From the NCBI RefSeq assembly GCF_001423425.1, contig NZ_LMNX01000002.1, positions 62,001-126,000 on the forward strand: a DNA stretch of 64,000 nucleotides, given 5' to 3'. Position numbers and translations under genes: made by a program. The DNA comes from Rhizobium sp. Leaf306. GTDB lineage: Bacteria > Pseudomonadota > Alphaproteobacteria > Rhizobiales > Rhizobiaceae. The notes under the pieces are model-generated. The model ran no database searches and was not told the DNA's origin. It saw only the letters and a list, made by a program, of their open reading frames with translations. Position 1 is the first letter of the stretch, and each line of letters opens with the position of its first letter. Shown in pieces: positions 17,288-26,174 of the stretch.

Positions 17288-19738
17288 ATGGCAGATTTTG
17301 TAGCGGTGATCCGCCGCGCTGTTGATGGTCTGGCGACAAACTCGCCTGAAGCCCGCGCGAAAGTATATGAAAAAGCGCGTGGTGCCGTTCAACGGCAGCT
17401 CGAGAACATGAAGCCGCGGCCGCCGGAAGAAATGCTCCGGCGGCAGATGGACAAGCTCGAAACGGCGATCGTCGAAGTCGAGAGCGAGCACGCGGAGGCG
17501 CTGGCGCCGTTCGAGAACGAGGCTGGTTTTGCCGACGACGAATTTGCCGCTGGCCAGCCTGCGCCCGCTGAAGAGACGGTGTTGCCGGCTCCAGCGGAGC
17601 CCGAGCAGGAACCGGCACCCGCTCCGGGCGAAGAGCCCGAACAGGCAGCACCGCTCGCCGCTACCGAGCCGGCTGGCTATTCGTATGACGAGCCTCCGCT
17701 CTATGAGGAACGGCACGAGCCTGTTGCTCCTGTTGCAGCCGAAGAACGCGAACCTGACGTTGCCCATTACGAACCGGCTGTAGAGCCGGAGACGTATGGG
17801 GCACGCACGGCCTACGAAGAGCGTCCGCTTTACGAAGAGCCTGCGCCGTCCGAGGAGCAGGACACTGTTCATCAAGGTGGATGGCCGGTCGGTGATGTCG
17901 CTGCCGTCAGTGAACGCGATGAGCAGGTCCACAACGAACCTGTGGCCGATGACGGCCGGGCACATTCCGTCGACGCGCCGATCGAGCAGTATCCCGGGAC
18001 TGTCGACGAGCCTGTTGCAAACGAGCGGGATGATGATCTTCCCTACTCGGCTGCCCATCAGGACGATGACGTCGCCCACGTCCAGTGGCCACCGCAGACC
18101 AGTGCGGAGCCAGCGCGCACGGAACATGCGCCGCTTTTCGAAGAGCCCACCTGGCATGAGCCGGCGCATTCCGAAAACACCGCCGCAGCCGCCTGGGACG
18201 ACGTTCCGGAACTGGTGCCGGCCGGTCCCGTCGAGCCGGTCCATCAGAACCAGCCGCAGGCCGATCTAAACAGTGGTGATCGCGTCGACGCGCATTTCGA
18301 CCAGGAAACCCATGTTTCTGCCGATGCAGTTCGCATGCCATCGGTCGCTGAGCTCCCAAGTTTCGGCCAGACCGGGACGGAGACCGGGCGCAAAGACGAC
18401 AGCGACGATTTCTTCGCGGGCTACCAGCTTGACGCAAAAGCGGATGAGCAGGCACAAAAACCTGCCGGCAAGGATCACGAGAAGGATCCCTGGAGCGATC
18501 TGGATGACCTGATCGGGTACAGCAAGGGCGCGGCAATTGCCGGCGCCGGCGCTGCCGCCTCGAGCCCGAGACAGGCCCAGTCGGATGACAATCTCGAAGA
18601 CCTGATGCCGACCCCGGCTAAGCCATACCGGGTGACGACGACGCGCAAGCGCAATTACGGTGGCCTCGCACTCGGACTGGTCGGCCTTCTGCTGCTGGGT
18701 GGCGCTGGTTATGCCGCCTGGATGAACCGCGACGCGCTGAGCGAGATGGTCGAAGGCTTCATGCCATCTTCCTCGACGGACACGGCGGTCTCGACCGCTG
18801 AAACGCCCGCGACCTCGCAACCGGCCTCCGGGAACGCAACTACGGCTCCGGCAGCAGCGCCGGCCAACCCGACGCCTTCGACGCAACAGGCAAATGGCCA
18901 GTCCGCCGGTCAGACGAGCCCGCCGCCAGCCGCGGACGGTTCGACCGCCAGCCCGAAATTCACCCAGCGTCTGATGCCGGATGGCACAGAGGTGGATGAA
19001 GGTCCGGGTTCGGCCGGAAGCCTTGCCCAGAACGCCGAAGGGCAGTCGGTGGCGCAGCTCAACGCCCCGCCGACCACGCCGCCTGCGGCGCCTGGTGCTG
19101 CCGCGACGGCTGCAACCGCGCCCGGCGCACCTGCAGCGCCTGCCCCCGACGCCAATCCGGCAGCGACCCCTGCGGTCTCCGGCGAAAAGATGTTCCTCTA
19201 TGAAGAGCGTCTTGGCCAGACCGCGCCGACCGCGATCGACGGAAGCGTTTCCTGGTCTCTGCAGCGCGAACCGGGTTCCAACGGCGGTCCGCCTCAGGCT
19301 GAAGTCCAGGCCCGCATCACCATACCCGGTCGTGGTCTGACCGCGCTTGTGACGTTCAAGCGCAACTCGGATCCGTCGCTGCCCGCGAGCCATCTGATCG
19401 AGATCGTCTTTGCCGTCCCGCCGGACTTCGAGGGCGGTGCAATCGACAGCGTCCAGCGCATTGCGATGAAGACATCCGAGCAGGATCGCGGCAACGCCCT
19501 GATCGCGGTTCCGGCCAAGATCACCGACGACTTCCACATGATCGCACTCAACGATTTCCCGGATGCCCGCAACACCAATATGGAGCTGCTGCGCACCCGC
19601 AACTGGATCGACATCCCGGTCGCCTATCGCAACGGACGCCGCGCGCTGTTCACGCTCCAGAAGGGGCCTGAAGGCGAAAAGGCGTTCAACGAGGCCATCC
19701 GCGAATGGGGCCAGGCCGGCGGCCAGACGGGCCAGTAA
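17288..19738 (+). CDS. Large Pro/Glu-rich membrane protein of unknown function (816 aa)
   Basis: The ATG at 17288 follows GAGAAG. The protein has a helical N-terminus (about residues 1-80, MADFVAVIRRAVDGL...), a long acidic Pro/Glu/His-rich disordered part to about residue 440, one transmembrane helix near residues 456-478 (GLALGLVGLLLLGGAGYAAW), a Pro/Ala/Thr-rich linker, and a folded C-terminal domain of roughly 180 residues that begins KMFLYEERLGQ and ends IREWGQ. The predicted topology puts the disordered part in the cytosol and the C-terminal domain in the periplasm. I do not recognise the family. Its place after purA and its own terminator suggest a stable unit. Confidence 0.75.
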   Translation: MADFVAVIRRAVDGLATNSPEARAKVYEKARGAVQRQLENMKPRPPEEMLRRQMDKLETAIVEVESEHAEALAPFENEAGFADDEFAAGQPAPAEETVLPAPAEPEQEPAPAPGEEPEQAAPLAATEPAGYSYDEPPLYEERHEPVAPVAAEEREPDVAHYEPAVEPETYGARTAYEERPLYEEPAPSEEQDTVHQGGWPVGDVAAVSERDEQVHNEPVADDGRAHSVDAPIEQYPGTVDEPVANERDDDLPYSAAHQDDDVAHVQWPPQTSAEPARTEHAPLFEEPTWHEPAHSENTAAAAWDDVPELVPAGPVEPVHQNQPQADLNSGDRVDAHFDQETHVSADAVRMPSVAELPSFGQTGTETGRKDDSDDFFAGYQLDAKADEQAQKPAGKDHEKDPWSDLDDLIGYSKGAAIAGAGAAASSPRQAQSDDNLEDLMPTPAKPYRVTTTRKRNYGGLALGLVGLLLLGGAGYAAWMNRDALSEMVEGFMPSSSTDTAVSTAETPATSQPASGNATTAPAAAPANPTPSTQQANGQSAGQTSPPPAADGSTASPKFTQRLMPDGTEVDEGPGSAGSLAQNAEGQSVAQLNAPPTTPPAAPGAAATAATAPGAPAAPAPDANPAATPAVSGEKMFLYEERLGQTAPTAIDGSVSWSLQREPGSNGGPPQAEVQARITIPGRGLTALVTFKRNSDPSLPASHLIEIVFAVPPDFEGGAIDSVQRIAMKTSEQDRGNALIAVPAKITDDFHMIALNDFPDARNTNMELLRTRNWIDIPVAYRNGRRALFTLQKGPEGEKAFNEAIREWGQAGGQTGQ

Positions 19739-19770
19739 TCGACCGGTCGCAGGACATAGGTCATACGAGA

Positions 19771-19795
19771 AGGGTCGCGAGAGCGGCCCTTTTCC
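19771..19795 (+). terminator. Rho-independent terminator
   Basis: AGGGTCGC and GCGGCCCT form an 8-bp stem (one T-G wobble) with loop GAGA, followed by TTTTCC. It lies 30 nt after the stop of the large membrane protein gene. Confidence 0.7.
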
Positions 19796-19835
19796 ATTTC
19801 CAGCCTCCCGTTGCGAACTCCCATGGCTCCGGTCA

Positions 19836-19862
19836 AAGAAAAAGGCCGCAAAATGCGGCCTT
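19836..19862 (-). terminator. Rho-independent terminator of rpoH
   Basis: AAGGCCGCA and TGCGGCCTT form a perfect 9-bp stem with a 3-nt loop. On the minus strand it is followed by TTTTTCTTTG, 25 nt after the rpoH stop. Confidence 0.85.
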
Positions 19863-19888
19863 CGGTCTGCGAGTGCTGGTGTCTCTCG

Positions 19889-20791
19889 TTACGCGTCGAC
19901 GACGCGCAATGCCTGGGCCTGGGCGAGGGCTTCCTTGCGCACCGCATCCTGCACCTTTTCGAAGGCGCGGACCTCGATCTGGCGGACGCGTTCGCGGCTG
20001 ATGTCGAACTCGGTCGACAGTTCTTCGAGCGTCACCGGGTCTTCCGACAGACGGCGGGCTTCGAAGATGCGGCGCTCGCGTTCGTTCAGCACGGCAAGTG
20101 CCTTGCCGAGCATGCGGCGGCGCGTGTCGAGCTCGTCCTGCTGGATCAGGACCGCTTCCTGGCTCTCATGATCGTCGACCAGCCAATCCTGCCACTGGCC
20201 GGCTTCGCCTTCAGCAGCCCGGATCGGGGCGTTGAGCGAAGCGTCGCCGGAGAGGCGGCGGTTCATCGAGATCACTTCTTCCTCGGATACGTTCAGCTTG
20301 GTGGCGATCTCGGTCACCTGGTGCGGCTTCAGATCGCCTTCCTCGATCGCCTGGATCTTGCCCTTGAGGCGGCGCAGGTTGAAGAACAGCCGCTTCTGGT
20401 TGGCGGTCGTGCCCATCTTGACCAGCGACCAGGAGCGCAGGATGTATTCCTGGATCGAGGCCTTGATCCACCACATTGCATAGGTCGCCAGACGGAAGCC
20501 GCGTTCCGGGTCGAATTTCTTGACGGCCTGCATCAGACCGACATTGCCTTCCGACACGACTTCGCCGATCGGCAGGCCGTAGCCGCGATAGCCCATGGCG
20601 ATCTTTGCAACGAGACGCAGGTGGCTCGTCACCATCTTGTGGGCGGCAGCGCGGTCGCCATGCTCAGCGTAACGCTTCGCGAGCATGTATTCCTGCTGTG
20701 GCTCCAGCATCGGGAATTTGCGGATTTCGTCGAGATAGCGATTGAGACCGGCTTCGCCGGCGGTAATCGAAGGCAGATTGTTACGGGCCAT
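19889..20791 (-). CDS. rpoH: RNA polymerase heat-shock sigma factor (sigma-32)
   Basis: The 300-residue product starts MARNNLPSITAGEAGLNRYL. It has sigma region 2 (AYRYGEHGDRAAAHKMVTSH-like segment, then GNVGLMQAVKKFDPERGF and YAMWWIKASIQEYILRSW), the RpoH box NQKRLFFNLRRLK, and region 4 with FDISRERVRQIEVRAFEKV. It directs transcription of heat-shock genes; alphaproteobacteria often carry two copies (RpoH1, RpoH2), and this one cannot be told apart with certainty. The ATG at 20791 follows GGGGTGCTTC. A promoter-like pair lies upstream, and rluD lies 205 nt further upstream in the same direction. Confidence 0.96.
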   Translation of the reverse strand: MARNNLPSITAGEAGLNRYLDEIRKFPMLEPQQEYMLAKRYAEHGDRAAAHKMVTSHLRLVAKIAMGYRGYGLPIGEVVSEGNVGLMQAVKKFDPERGFRLATYAMWWIKASIQEYILRSWSLVKMGTTANQKRLFFNLRRLKGKIQAIEEGDLKPHQVTEIATKLNVSEEEVISMNRRLSGDASLNAPIRAAEGEAGQWQDWLVDDHESQEAVLIQQDELDTRRRMLGKALAVLNERERRIFEARRLSEDPVTLEELSTEFDISRERVRQIEVRAFEKVQDAVRKEALAQAQALRVVDA

Positions 20792-20898
20792 GAAGCACCC
20801 CTTTCCGATCGTTGTCGGTTCCCGGCAGATTTCATCTGCCCTTACGGCGAACCGATTATGGCGCGGATCGTTCCCGACCCCGCACCAATGCAAGTGTC

Positions 20899-20926
20899 AG
20901 ATAAGTGTGGCGGAACAGCGATTCAA
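20899..20926 (-). promoter_or_regulatory. Candidate sigma-70-type promoter of rpoH
   Basis: On the minus strand TTGAAT (20926-20921) and TTATCT (20904-20899) are spaced by 16 nt, about 110 nt before the rpoH ATG. An inverted repeat CATTAC-N6-GTAATG (20948-20965) lies just upstream and could be an operator. Both are read by eye only. Confidence 0.35.
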
Positions 20927-20996
20927 GCGTTCACACCAACGTTATGACATTACAAATGCGTAATGATCGATCGGACTTCCGGCGACGGTCAGGCCG

Positions 20997-22022
20997 TCAT
21001 TGCCGCAGGGCTTCGATCAACTGTTCCAGGTCGTCGGGGATCGGAGCCTCGAATTCCATCACCTCGCCGGTGCGGGGATGTTCGAACACAAGCAGATAGG
21101 CGTGCAGCGCCTGGCGCGGGAAGGCGCTGACGACGGTGCGGGCGGGCTCGGGGATCTTGTTGACCTTGGTCTTGAAGCCACCGGCATAATCGAGGTCGCC
21201 GATGAGGGGATGGCCGATATGGGCCATGTGGACGCGGATCTGGTGGGTGCGGCCGGTTTCCAGCCGGCATTCGATCAGCGCTGCCAGAGAGGTTGCCTCA
21301 GGCGTTTCGTGAAAGCGCTCGATGACTTCGTAATGGGTCACGGCTTCGCGCGCGTCTGCGGCATTCTCGCGGGTGACGGCGCGTTTCGTCCGGTCTCCAC
21401 CGGCGCGGCCGAGCGGTGCGTCGATCGTGCCCTTCAAACCTTTCGGGCGACCCCAGACGACCGCCATATAGGCGCGTTCCAGCGGACCGGAACGGCCATG
21501 GTCGGCGAACTGGTCGGCCAGGTGGCGATGCGCCAGGTCGTTCTTGGCAGCGACCATGACGCCCGACGTATCCTTGTCGAGCCTGTGGACGATGCCCGGC
21601 CGCTTGACGCCGCCGATGCCCGATAGTGTGTCGCCGCAGTGGTAGATCAGCGCGTTGACGAGGGTCCCGGTCCAATTGCCGGCGCCGGGATGCACCACGA
21701 GACCCGGCGGCTTGGCGATGACGATCAGGTCCTCGTCTTCATAGAGAACATCGAGCGGAATATCCTCGCCCTTGGGTTCGGGATCTTCCGGTTCCGGCAA
21801 TGTGATCTCGATTTGATCGCCGGGCGACACCTTCTTCTTCGGCTCGGTGCAGGCCTTGCCGTTCAGCAGTACGACACCCTGTTCGATCAGCGCCTTGATG
21901 CGGTTTCTGGAGAATTCGCCGTCCAGAACCTGTGTCAGCCACGCATCCAACCGCCCTTCTGCTGCCTCATCGGCAGTCAGGACTTTCCTCGGGGCTTCGG
22001 CTTGTTTAAAGGGGTCGTTCAT
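20997..22022 (-). CDS. rluD: Ribosomal large subunit pseudouridine synthase, RluD type
   Basis: I chose the ATG at 22022 (MNDPFKQAEAP); a much longer open frame upstream overlaps the neighbouring gene on the other strand. The 341-residue enzyme has an N-terminal S4 RNA-binding domain (residues about 22-70, RLDAWLTQVL...NRIKALIEQG), and the RluA-family catalytic motif HRLDKDTSG with catalytic Asp149. RluD makes pseudouridines in helix 69 of 23S rRNA. Its length and S4 domain favour RluD over RluA, which lacks S4. It is divergent from 22068, with only 45 nt between starts. Confidence 0.92.
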   Translation of the reverse strand: MNDPFKQAEAPRKVLTADEAAEGRLDAWLTQVLDGEFSRNRIKALIEQGVVLLNGKACTEPKKKVSPGDQIEITLPEPEDPEPKGEDIPLDVLYEDEDLIVIAKPPGLVVHPGAGNWTGTLVNALIYHCGDTLSGIGGVKRPGIVHRLDKDTSGVMVAAKNDLAHRHLADQFADHGRSGPLERAYMAVVWGRPKGLKGTIDAPLGRAGGDRTKRAVTRENAADAREAVTHYEVIERFHETPEATSLAALIECRLETGRTHQIRVHMAHIGHPLIGDLDYAGGFKTKVNKIPEPARTVVSAFPRQALHAYLLVFEHPRTGEVMEFEAPIPDDLEQLIEALRQ

Positions 22023-22067
22023 TCCGGTTTCCGTCAATTCGCAATCTTGCACGCATAAGGACAATTC

Positions 22068-22457
22068 ATGCCCCAACCAGAAGTCGAGGAAAAGGAAGAG
22101 CCGCTTGATCCGGCGATGGAGAGAATCCGCCGGAAGATGGTGCTTCTGCAGCTCGTTTCGGGCGGGATCCTGTTTGTCTGCTTTATGGCGGTCCTCGCCG
22201 CGATTGTCTACAAGATCTCCCAGCGTCCCGCAGACGGCCCCGCAACGGTCGCGACGTCCGGAAGTTTCACCGTTCCGTCGGACCAGCCGCTGAAGGCCAC
22301 CGCCGCACTGCCGACCGGTTTCCAAATCGACAATGTGTCGATGTCCGGCAGCCAGCTCGTCTTCCTCGGCCAGCTCAACGGCTCCCGCAAGGTGTTCGTG
22401 TTCGACATCGTGCTCGGCCGGATCGTCGCCGACGTGACGATCGCTACCGGTCCGTGA
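22068..22457 (+). CDS. Single-helix membrane protein, DUF6476-like
   Basis: The 129-residue product has a short acidic cytosolic start (MPQPEVEEKEEPLDPAMERI), one transmembrane helix near residues 26-48 (LLQLVSGGILFVCFMAVLAA), and a beta-rich outer part with GTP-like repeats of hydrophobic strands (LVFLGQLNGSRKVFVFDIVL). I recall this layout from DUF6476 proteins of alphaproteobacteria, which have no known function; the assignment is from memory. The ATG follows AAGGACAATTC. The stop overlaps the start of the TrmH-type gene by one base, so the pair is translationally coupled. Confidence 0.65.
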   Translation: MPQPEVEEKEEPLDPAMERIRRKMVLLQLVSGGILFVCFMAVLAAIVYKISQRPADGPATVATSGSFTVPSDQPLKATAALPTGFQIDNVSMSGSQLVFLGQLNGSRKVFVFDIVLGRIVADVTIATGP

Positions 22458-23278
22458 TGGAGACAATCCGCATCGAGGATGCGGACGACCCGCGGATCGC
22501 CGAATTTCAGGCGGTCCGCGATCGCGACCTGACGGGCAGGGGCGGGCGGTTTATCGCCGAGGGCACGGTGGTGCTGCGCATGCTGGCGCAGGCCCACCGG
22601 GCCAAGTCCGGCTTCGTCGCGGAGAAGCTTCTGCTTCTGGAAAATCGGGTGTCCGGGCTGGAAGACATCCTTGGCCGTTTCCCTGACGATGTTTCGGTCT
22701 ATGTCGCATCCTCTGCCGTTCTCGACCGGATTGTCGGCTTCCACCTCCACCGCGGCGTGCTGGCGATCGGTCGCAGGGCTGAGGAGCCGTCGATTGCGGA
22801 CCTCCTGCAGAACCTGCCGGAAAAGGCATTGGTCGTTGCGGCCTTCGGCATTTCCAACCACGACAATATCGGCTCGATCTTCCGCAATGCGGCCGCCTTC
22901 GGCGCCGATGCGGTGCTGCTCGATGCCGCCTGCTGCGATCCGCTCTATCGAAAGTCGCTGCGGGTTTCTGTCGGCTCCGTGCTCTCGGTGCCCTATGCAC
23001 GCACCGGGACGATGACGGAGCTTCTGGACGCCCTGATGTCGCGCGACTTCGCGATCTGGGGCTTATCGCCTGCCGGACACGCCGAAATCCGCGACGTACC
23101 GGCGCATCCGAAGATGGCACTGATCACCGGAACCGAGGGCGACGGACTGCCGGCGCATATCCTGTCTGCGGTCAAGACCGCGCGCATTGCCCAGATGCCG
23201 GGACTGGACAGTCTCAACGCCGCAACCGCGACCGGCATCGCGCTCTACGAGATCGCCATGCGGCAGGGCCGGCTCTAG
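22457..23278 (+). CDS. TrmH/SpoU family RNA 2'-O-methyltransferase
   Basis: The 273-residue protein has the SPOUT knot motifs: NHDNIGSIFRNAAAFGAD (motif 1, Asn and Arg), ALITGTEGDGLP (motif 2), and PGLDSLNAATATGIALYE (motif 3, with the conserved Ser-Leu-Asn). It should methylate a ribose 2'-OH in tRNA or rRNA with SAM. The N-terminal part, about 110 residues (RDLTGRGGRFIAEGTVVLRM), is an RNA-binding extension typical of RlmB/TsnR-like members. The precise RNA target cannot be read off. The ATG overlaps the stop of the upstream membrane protein gene. Confidence 0.88.
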   Translation: METIRIEDADDPRIAEFQAVRDRDLTGRGGRFIAEGTVVLRMLAQAHRAKSGFVAEKLLLLENRVSGLEDILGRFPDDVSVYVASSAVLDRIVGFHLHRGVLAIGRRAEEPSIADLLQNLPEKALVVAAFGISNHDNIGSIFRNAAAFGADAVLLDAACCDPLYRKSLRVSVGSVLSVPYARTGTMTELLDALMSRDFAIWGLSPAGHAEIRDVPAHPKMALITGTEGDGLPAHILSAVKTARIAQMPGLDSLNAATATGIALYEIAMRQGRL

Positions 23279-23294
23279 GGATTTCAGGTGTCGT

Positions 23295-24545
23295 TCAGGA
23301 CGACGACTGCTCGTTCAGTTTCGCCATGGCCTTCTTGGCCTTGGCAGCCAGGCTTTCGCGATCGCTGTTGCCGGATTTTCCAGACAGGATCGTGTTGATC
23401 GGCGAGGCTTTGCCTTCGCGCGCGGCCGTGAGCGCCACAAGACTTGCAGCGATGGTTGCAAGCTCCTGCCGAAGTGCTGCATCGTTAGCGCCATCGCGAC
23501 TCTTTAAAAGCCGTTCCGACACTGCGGTCGCCCGGTTGCGGGCATCTTCTGCGAGATCGATCATGGCCGGCGTCATCATCGCAGCTGTCATCATGGTGGG
23601 CTCTGGGTCCATGCCCGTCGGGCGGGCGACGGCTAACACACCCTCCTCGAGGAGATGCGCCGCCTGGATGTCTTCGGGACCGGGCGTGTTGATCTTGCCT
23701 GAATTCGACTTCGGTTTTGATCCGGCTGGCGACCCGGTTTTGCGCAGGGCCCGGCTCGCGTCACGGGCTTCCGCATTGGCAGTTTTCAGTTTTTCGCGCA
23801 GCCGTTCGATTTCCTGCTGACGGCGGTCCAGCGCCTCTGCCCTGTCGGCACCCTCGGCGATCTCCCGGTCCAGCCTTTCCTGCAGCGCTATCCGGCGTTG
23901 CTCTTCCAGCTTGACCTTGCTCTCGGCTTCTTTGGCGCGGGTGGTCATGTCGCGAATTTCCGTGCGCAGCGTCTCGCGTTCGTCGCGAAGATTGCCGATC
24001 CGGGCCTTGAGCCCTTCCATCTCTGCCGCATGAGACGAGAGGTCGATGCGGAAATTGTCCGTATCGGCAATCAGCCGGGCAACGTGCTGCTGGCGTTCGC
24101 CGATCTCGACATCGCGCATCCGCAGGTCGTCGTGGGACTGTTCCAGCGCCACCTTCAGCTCCTGGATATAGCTGTCTTCCTGGCGAAGACGCGAGCGGGT
24201 GGCGGCAGCCTCGACATCCAGCGTGTCGGCCTGCATCTTCAGGTCCTGCCGGTCGTCTTCAAGCGTGCGGATGGTCGCGTTCAGCGCCTCGATATCGAGC
24301 ATCAGGCGGGTGTTTTTCTCGCGCGCCTGGATCAGTTCCTGAGAGGTCCGGGCGTTTTCCGCCGCATAGACGGCACGTGCCATATCACGCTGGGCACGCA
24401 CTTCCTCAGGGCTGATCGGCAGTGTCGCGCGGATGCGGTTTTCCGTGTAGCGCACGATCCGCCTGTGGATCGCCGGCGAAATCAGGATGGCAAGCAGCGC
24501 CGCGCTGAGGAAACCCAGGCCAAACAGGAGTGCGTATTGGATCAC
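23295..24545 (-). CDS. Membrane-anchored coiled-coil protein (416 aa)
   Basis: The GTG-started product has one N-terminal transmembrane helix (about residues 3-25, YALLFGLGFLSAALLAILIS) and then about 250 residues of continuous heptad-like coiled coil rich in Glu, Arg, Leu and Gln (for example EERERLREKLK-type stretches around residue 265). The C-terminal 120 residues are less regular and end in a Ser/Lys-rich tail. I recognise no catalytic domain. The layout suggests an inner-membrane scaffold with a long cytosolic rod. It resembles envelope or division scaffold proteins only in architecture. It sits beside eipA, 100 nt away in the same direction. Confidence 0.65.
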   Translation of the reverse strand: MIQYALLFGLGFLSAALLAILISPAIHRRIVRYTENRIRATLPISPEEVRAQRDMARAVYAAENARTSQELIQAREKNTRLMLDIEALNATIRTLEDDRQDLKMQADTLDVEAAATRSRLRQEDSYIQELKVALEQSHDDLRMRDVEIGERQQHVARLIADTDNFRIDLSSHAAEMEGLKARIGNLRDERETLRTEIRDMTTRAKEAESKVKLEEQRRIALQERLDREIAEGADRAEALDRRQQEIERLREKLKTANAEARDASRALRKTGSPAGSKPKSNSGKINTPGPEDIQAAHLLEEGVLAVARPTGMDPEPTMMTAAMMTPAMIDLAEDARNRATAVSERLLKSRDGANDAALRQELATIAASLVALTAAREGKASPINTILSGKSGNSDRESLAAKAKKAMAKLNEQSSS

Positions 24546-24645
24546 GGAAAGCCGTTCTTTGTGTCTGGAGCGGACAGGCTCTTTTTAAGCACGGGCGCCT
24601 GCACCCGGCAAGTGGGCTCGCCCGGTGGAGGTGTCAGCCTGCCGC

Positions 24646-25236
24646 TCAGAAGGGGTTCCAGGTGGCTTCGCGGGTCATCTTCAGATAGCCGACATTGATG
24701 CCGAGACGGGCGCCAAGGCCGGTGCGGATCGGCACCAGGATCACGTTGTTGTTGCGCAGGACAGTCATCCCGACGCCGGCGACTACGAAGGCCGAGCCGG
24801 AAACGCCGCCGAAGCGGGCATAGAGCGAATCGACCGTCGGCAGGTCATAGACCAGCATCATGGCGCGGGTGCCCTGGCCGCCGTAATCGATGCCGAGCGA
24901 TGGGCCCTGCCAGTAGGTCGGATGCTGTCCGGCATTCTTCGTGTATAGCTGGCCTTCGCCATAGGTCAGGCCGGCGATGAAGGCCCCGGAGCCTTCCTGG
25001 CCGAGAATGTAACCGTTGGGCAGGCCGTATTTCGAGAAAGCGTTTTCCACCACCTTGGCGAGACCGCCGCTGGTGGAGCCGAAAAAGCCGTGGCCGGCAT
25101 CGACAATTTCCTGCATCGAATACTGCGAAGCATTCTGCTGGGCGGATGCCCTTTCGATTGTGACACAGAAAGCGGTTGCCATGACCACGAAAGCGGTGGC
25201 AAAGCGAGCGAAGGCGGAAAGGTTCTGGCGGCGCAT
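24646..25236 (-). CDS. eipA: Envelope integrity protein EipA (DUF1134)
   Basis: The 196-residue exported protein (signal peptide ending near RASAQ) is almost entirely a DUF1134 domain: EIVDAGHGFFGSTSGGLAKV, KYGLPNGYILGQEGSGAF, YWQGPSLGIDYGGQGTRAMM, and the C-terminal VGYLKMTREATWNPF. In Brucella this family, named EipA, is a periplasmic barrel needed for envelope integrity, and its expression there is reported to depend on CtrA. Here it is divergent from chpT with a near-consensus CtrA site between the two genes, which fits that control. Family certain; regulation inferred. Confidence 0.9.
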   Translation of the reverse strand: MRRQNLSAFARFATAFVVMATAFCVTIERASAQQNASQYSMQEIVDAGHGFFGSTSGGLAKVVENAFSKYGLPNGYILGQEGSGAFIAGLTYGEGQLYTKNAGQHPTYWQGPSLGIDYGGQGTRAMMLVYDLPTVDSLYARFGGVSGSAFVVAGVGMTVLRNNNVILVPIRTGLGARLGINVGYLKMTREATWNPF

Positions 25237-25309
25237 ATTGAAGTCCGTTTGTTAAATCTTCCGTTATCAAGCGTCATGCTTAAGCCGCCTCTATCTTGGC
25301 GGCATGACG

Positions 25310-25324
25310 TTAACAATCGGTTTA
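25310..25324. promoter_or_regulatory. Near-consensus CtrA site between eipA and chpT
   Basis: TTAA (25310-25313), seven bases, then TTTA (25321-25324) differs from the CtrA box TTAA-N7-TTAA by one base. It lies 73 nt before the eipA ATG and 113 nt before the chpT ATG, so it could serve either gene. Confidence 0.4.
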
Positions 25325-25437
25325 CCACAAATGGTGTCATTATGGCGGCACCTATACACATTGACCGTCGACAATCCCCGCGCAATGTTGCTGTGGCACA
25401 TGCGCGAGGGAATATTTTCATCCAGCCGGAGACACGC

Positions 25438-26112
25438 ATGCCTAAAAATCCCAATCTAACCCTCGGCGGTCCGGATCTGGCAGCTCTCCTCTGCAGCCGG
25501 GTCTGCCACGATATCATCTCGCCGGTCGGAGCCATCAACAATGGCCTGGAGCTTCTCGATGAGGGAGCCGCCGACGCGGATGCGCTCGACCTGATCCGTA
25601 CATCGGCCATGAACGCCTCGGTGCGTCTGAAATTCGCGCGGCTTGCTTTCGGCGCCTCCGGCTCTGTTGGTGCATCGATCGATACGGGCGAGGCCGAAAA
25701 GGCTGCCAAGGAGTTCGCGGTCGCCGAAAAGAAGACGGAAGTCTCCTGGAACGGCCCGCGCGCCATCATCCCGAAGAACCGGGTCAAGCTGCTCCTCAAC
25801 CTCTTCACTGTCGCTTACGGCGGCATTCCGCGTGGCGGCTCTCTCGATGTGACACTCGAAAACCCGGAATTCGACGCGAAGTTCATCATCACCATCAAGG
25901 GCCGGATGATGCGCGTGCCGGCGAAATTCGTCGAAGTGCTGTCGGGTGCCATGGAAGAGGCGGTCGATGCCCACACGATCCAGCCCTATTACACGGTTCT
26001 GCTGGCCGACGAATGCGGCATGGATTTGAAATACGTGGTGTCTGAAGACAAGATCACATTCATCGCGGAAACCGTCCCTGCCGAAGTGCCGGCCGTTTCC
26101 GAAGAGGTCTGA
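25438..26112 (+). CDS. chpT: Histidine phosphotransferase ChpT
   Basis: I chose the ATG at 25438 (CGGAGA upstream) because it yields the usual length (224 aa); a longer upstream frame runs through the promoter. The N-terminus LAALLCSRVCHDIISPVGA has the phosphorylated His24 in the ChpT dimer helix, followed by NNGLELLDEGAAD and a degenerate ATPase-like C-terminal domain without ATP-binding motifs. ChpT takes phosphate from the hybrid kinase CckA and gives it to CtrA and CpdR. ctrA lies about 1 kb downstream on the other strand. It acts in the cytosol as a dimer. Confidence 0.93.
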   Translation: MPKNPNLTLGGPDLAALLCSRVCHDIISPVGAINNGLELLDEGAADADALDLIRTSAMNASVRLKFARLAFGASGSVGASIDTGEAEKAAKEFAVAEKKTEVSWNGPRAIIPKNRVKLLLNLFTVAYGGIPRGGSLDVTLENPEFDAKFIITIKGRMMRVPAKFVEVLSGAMEEAVDAHTIQPYYTVLLADECGMDLKYVVSEDKITFIAETVPAEVPAVSEEV

Positions 26113-26138
26113 GACCCGATCAAGCGCTCTGACATGTG

Positions 26139-26174
26139 AAAAGCGCGGGTTGCCCTGAGGCGGCCCGCGCTTTT
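26139..26174. terminator. Terminator after chpT
   Basis: AAAAGCGCGGG and CCCGCGCTTTT form a perfect 11-bp stem around a 14-nt loop, 26 nt after the chpT stop. The stem itself ends in TTTT on both strands. Confidence 0.75.

Noticed and set aside
20997-22466. Longer rluD starting at 22466
   Set aside because: It would add about 148 residues overlapping the divergent membrane protein gene and has no similarity to RluD N-termini.
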